Shown: positions 4,179 to 6,444 of the stretch, one piece after another | How positions within the stretch are numbered: the first letter of the stretch is position 1 | Layout of the letters: each line of letters opens with the position of its first letter | NCBI GenBank assembly: GCA_013297575.1 | Contig: JAAFHO010000343.1 | Coordinates: 1-6,444, forward strand | Reading direction: 5' to 3' | Length of the DNA stretch: 6,444 nucleotides | Origin: Chitinophagales bacterium | GTDB lineage: Bacteria > Bacteroidota > Bacteroidia > Chitinophagales > Saprospiraceae | Translations under genes and position numbers: made by a program | The notes under the pieces: model-generated | The model's input: only the letters and a program-made list of their open reading frames with translations | Database searches by the model: none | Told to the model about the DNA's origin: nothing

Positions 4179-5669
4179 ATGAAAAATAAAAACAATATCC
4201 AACAATCGCCTCATTTTCTATCGTTTTATGCACCAATCGCACTCACTATTGCTTTATTTGCCAATATGGTCTATGCGCACGGAAATGAAGATTTGTGGAA
4301 TGATGAAATATATACGCTCCGTTTTTTTGTTTTTAAAGGCTTGCCAAGCATTGTAACGGATTACCACGTACCCAATAATCATATTTTTTCCAATATTTTA
4401 CACGCCATTTGGTTATTTATCTTCCATCCCAAAGACCTTGGCGTACTCCTCACCGATGCTTGGAAAATACGACTACTGCCCATCTTATTATCCATTGGAA
4501 CGGTTTATCTATTGTTTCGGGTTTGTCAAAAACAATGGGGGACATATGCGGGTTGGACTGCCGTTATCGGTTTACTCACTACGCTGTGTTTTGGTCATTT
4601 TGCTTTCCAGATTCGGGGTTATGCACTTACGATGCTGCTGTCGGTAGTGTTAATGTCGGGTGCGCTCAGGGTGCTTCGTGCGGGGCAGGTGGATCGTTAC
4701 GCGTGGTGGACGCTTGCAGGTGCGAGCGCAGGTTTGCTTTACACCATTCCTTCCAATTTGTACATGGTATTGTCGGTGATGCTCCTGCTTCCTCTTACTT
4801 TGGGTTGGCAGCGGAGGTTAGCATATTTGTCTTTGGGTACGGCTTTTTTGGCGGGTTTTATTTTGACTTTTGCGCTTTATTTTCCTGTCTTGCACCAAGC
4901 CCTGAACAATGAGTATGTGGAGGCAGGAAAACCATTTCAACACGTTCATTTTCAAAATATTAGAACGGTTTTTCTTCAATTTTGGGGATGGCGTTTATTA
5001 TTGTTGCCCTTGCTGTTATGGGGGTGGTCGCTATTGCGCAAAGTGCCAGAACATCATCGTGTATTCTTGTTTTTGGCAGGAGTATGCATACTGCCGTTTG
5101 TGTTTTCTATGTGCCGTGGAGACACACCACCGGAGCGGGCTTATTTGGTTTTATTACCTGTTTTTATTCTTCTTTTAACGCTTTGCTGGCAGTCCATATT
5201 TGAATTGGGCGGTACTCAAAAACGGTTGGCGTTTTCCATTTTGGGGATATTGGTTGCCGTGTTTTCATATGTATTTACTTGGTATGGTGCTGCACGGCAA
5301 ATTGAGCAAAGTTTGACTAATCCCAAATTTGAGCGATATCAAGATTTGAATTATAATTATTATCAGTACGTATATGAACCCAACCTTGAATTTGATCTTT
5401 TTAAACAAAAATATGGGAGCAATAAAACCCTTATTTTGGAAACAACAGAAGAACATGATCTACCAGATTACCTCCTATTCAAAGGGCTAAAATCGGCACC
5501 CATAGATTCCATTAATGGTATGATCGACCGCGAAAAAACCTTGTATGTCAGCACTCGATACCCTAAAAGTTTTATCCAAGAAATACAAAAACTGCCCGGA
5601 GGCTGGACTTGTTCGTACTTACAGCCCAAACCTAGGTATCCTCGTATTGTGGTTTGTGTGCGGAAATAA
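4179..5669 (+). CDS. Multi-spanning GT-C-type glycosyltransferase (GT39/PMT-like)
   Basis: A predicted 496-residue inner-membrane enzyme that would transfer a sugar from a polyprenyl-phosphate donor to a lipid, glycan or protein acceptor outside the cytoplasm; donor and acceptor are unknown. After a basic N-terminus (MKNKNN) the first membrane helix is at about 17-33. The first outer loop carries the acidic GT-C signature LWNDEIYTLRFF (39-50, Asp42 and Glu43) and TDYHVPNNHIF (60-70), typical of GT39-like proteins. Around ten further hydrophobic segments follow up to about residue 370. A hydrophilic C-terminal domain of about 120 residues (from about 375), rich in Tyr and Asn at first, is presumably periplasmic. 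An in-frame ATG at 4113 would add 22 residues; I prefer 4179 because of the candidate promoter and the usual N-terminal shape. The gene converges on the TPR gene with an 18-base gap and no terminator. Confidence 0.8.
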   Translation: MKNKNNIQQSPHFLSFYAPIALTIALFANMVYAHGNEDLWNDEIYTLRFFVFKGLPSIVTDYHVPNNHIFSNILHAIWLFIFHPKDLGVLLTDAWKIRLLPILLSIGTVYLLFRVCQKQWGTYAGWTAVIGLLTTLCFGHFAFQIRGYALTMLLSVVLMSGALRVLRAGQVDRYAWWTLAGASAGLLYTIPSNLYMVLSVMLLLPLTLGWQRRLAYLSLGTAFLAGFILTFALYFPVLHQALNNEYVEAGKPFQHVHFQNIRTVFLQFWGWRLLLLPLLLWGWSLLRKVPEHHRVFLFLAGVCILPFVFSMCRGDTPPERAYLVLLPVFILLLTLCWQSIFELGGTQKRLAFSILGILVAVFSYVFTWYGAARQIEQSLTNPKFERYQDLNYNYYQYVYEPNLEFDLFKQKYGSNKTLILETTEEHDLPDYLLFKGLKSAPIDSINGMIDREKTLYVSTRYPKSFIQEIQKLPGGWTCSYLQPKPRYPRIVVCVRK

Positions 5670-5687
5670 CGGACGAAAAGCCCTGAT

Positions 5688-6443
5688 TTATTTCTTTTTA
5701 GGCGGAAATATTCCTCCTTTATCCTCTATTTTTGGAGGTTGCTGCACCACTGGCTGTTGCACCACGGGTTGCTGCACCACCGGTGCCATCATTTTCTGAT
5801 CAATCTGCGGCCCCAATTTAGGATCCAATTGCCGAGCCTTATCAAACCAAGGCTGTGCACTCGCCTTATCGCCCATATCGCAATGCGCCGAGCCGATATA
5901 AAAATTGAGCGTTGGGTTATTGGGCTCGTATTTGAGACCTTCTTTCCATTGCTCAATGGCGGGTGGAAATTTCCGTTTCATGGCCAATACCGCGCCTAAA
6001 TTGCGGCGAGCATCCACAAAACGAGGATCGTATTGAATAGAACGGCGATATACGTTCTCCGCAGAATCCAATTCCGATGTGGCCAATTGATTCCCCGGGC
6101 GTTGCGCACGCAAGAAATAAATAAAGCCCATATTGGACAATACTTTGGCATCGTTGGGGCGATGTTTCAAGGCAATTTGGTAATCATTGAACGCCTTATC
6201 GTATTGTTGAAGACGGAAATACGCCAAACCACGGCTACCATACGCATCGTGGTACTCTGGATACAATTCGATGGTGCGCGTGTAGGCTTTTATCGCATCT
6301 TCGATCATGGCAGGGTTATTCACCGTTTCTTTTTCTTTGTCCAAACCATTATTATTGATCTCCAGCGAGCGGTGGTAATTCAATTTTGCGCAATTGGGCG
6401 ATGTGGGGTAATCGGCTTCATACAGCGTGTAGGAATTGTTCCA
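5688..6443 (-). CDS. TPR-repeat protein, C-terminal part (N-terminus beyond right edge), possibly TMTC-like
   Basis: The frame is open to the right edge: 251 residues are visible, beginning WNNSYTLYEADYPTSPNCAK, so a start inside the window is unlikely. Tetratricopeptide repeats follow: a helix IEDAIKAYTRTIELYPEY, then units beginning HDAYGSRGLAYF, AKVLSNMGFIYF (with a 10-residue insert, RPGNQLATSE), VDARRNLGAVLA and PTLNFYIGSAHC. Most are 34 residues long and end in DP, PN or PND. The tail is low-complexity, PVVQQ three times and then PPKIEDKGGIFPPKKK. The segment before the TPRs resembles the junction in Bacteroidota TMTC-like proteins (multi-spanning GT-C domain plus C-terminal TPRs, related to protein O-mannosyltransferases). 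If so, the unseen part is a membrane domain. That is inference; TPRs alone say only protein binding. Its neighbour, facing it, is another GT-C protein. Confidence 0.82.
   Translation of the reverse strand, partial: WNNSYTLYEADYPTSPNCAKLNYHRSLEINNNGLDKEKETVNNPAMIEDAIKAYTRTIELYPEYHDAYGSRGLAYFRLQQYDKAFNDYQIALKHRPNDAKVLSNMGFIYFLRAQRPGNQLATSELDSAENVYRRSIQYDPRFVDARRNLGAVLAMKRKFPPAIEQWKEGLKYEPNNPTLNFYIGSAHCDMGDKASAQPWFDKARQLDPKLGPQIDQKMMAPVVQQPVVQQPVVQQPPKIEDKGGIFPPKKK
5737..5781 (-). repeat. Three 15-base tandem repeats encoding PVVQQ
   Basis: Three 15-base units (5737-5751, 5752-5766, 5767-5781) encode the pentapeptide PVVQQ three times near the C-terminus of the TPR protein. Units differ from each other at only two or three positions. 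Copy number is an exact multiple of codons, so gain or loss of units keeps the frame. Confidence 0.85.
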
Positions 6444-6444
6444 A

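Noticed and set aside
4052..4195. Longer GNAT-remnant frame starting at 4195
   Set aside because: The added 48 residues precede the family's N-terminus and cover the consensus promoter at 4077-4108 and the start of the opposite-strand gene; ATG 4051 is the natural start.
4438..5203. Several plus-strand frames overlapping the GT-C gene
   Set aside because: They lie in alternative frames of the membrane protein, are Cys/Phe-rich and have no family resemblance.
6381..6383. TTG as the start codon of the TPR protein
   Set aside because: The same frame stays open to the right edge and encodes a plausible continuation (WNNSYTLYEADYPTSP), so the protein is truncated by the window and does not start here.

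Overview
The window looks like a piece of a Bacteroidota chromosome with moderate GC. The evidence is: an ECF sigma/RskA-type anti-sigma pair, Bacteroidota-type promoters (TAnnTTTG at -7), almost no Shine-Dalgarno sequences, a Bacteroidota-style RsmE (GPEGDFS motif), a Bacteroidota-type beta-propeller protein, and a TPR protein resembling the C-terminal part of Bacteroidota TMTC-like proteins. The exact lineage cannot be fixed; a Saprospiria- or Chitinophagia-like member is a guess.

Layout. 1-732 (-): anti-sigma factor, cut by the left edge. 729-1298 (-): ECF sigma factor, whose stop overlaps the anti-sigma start in ATGA. 1299-1436: intergenic, with a consensus promoter for rsmE. 1437-2132 (+): rsmE (16S rRNA m3U1498 methyltransferase), apparently with a TTG start. 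2134-2266: a degenerate second copy of the last 20 rsmE codons, followed by a double hairpin. 2267-3175 (-): exported or membrane-anchored beta-propeller protein. 3226-3810 (+): Nudix hydrolase of the ADP-ribose pyrophosphatase type, divergent from the propeller gene. 3811-3948: intrinsic terminator, an array of repeated (C)CRTGCGT-plus-T-run units, and a perfect palindrome. 3926-4051 (-): the first 41 codons of a GNAT acetyltransferase, cut off inside that palindrome but still with a good promoter. 4179-5669 (+): multi-spanning GT-C-type glycosyltransferase. 5688-right edge (-): TPR protein with a PVVQQ-repeat tail, open at the right edge.

Functional picture. Most genes are housekeeping or envelope functions that do not form one pathway. 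The sigma/anti-sigma genes are a clear regulatory unit. The GT-C enzyme and the TPR protein converge and may both concern lipid-linked or protein glycosylation (inference). No defence system, CRISPR array or transposase gene is visible. The most unusual content is scars of genome rearrangement: the echo of the rsmE 3' end, the T-run repeat array, and the GNAT gene truncated at a palindrome.
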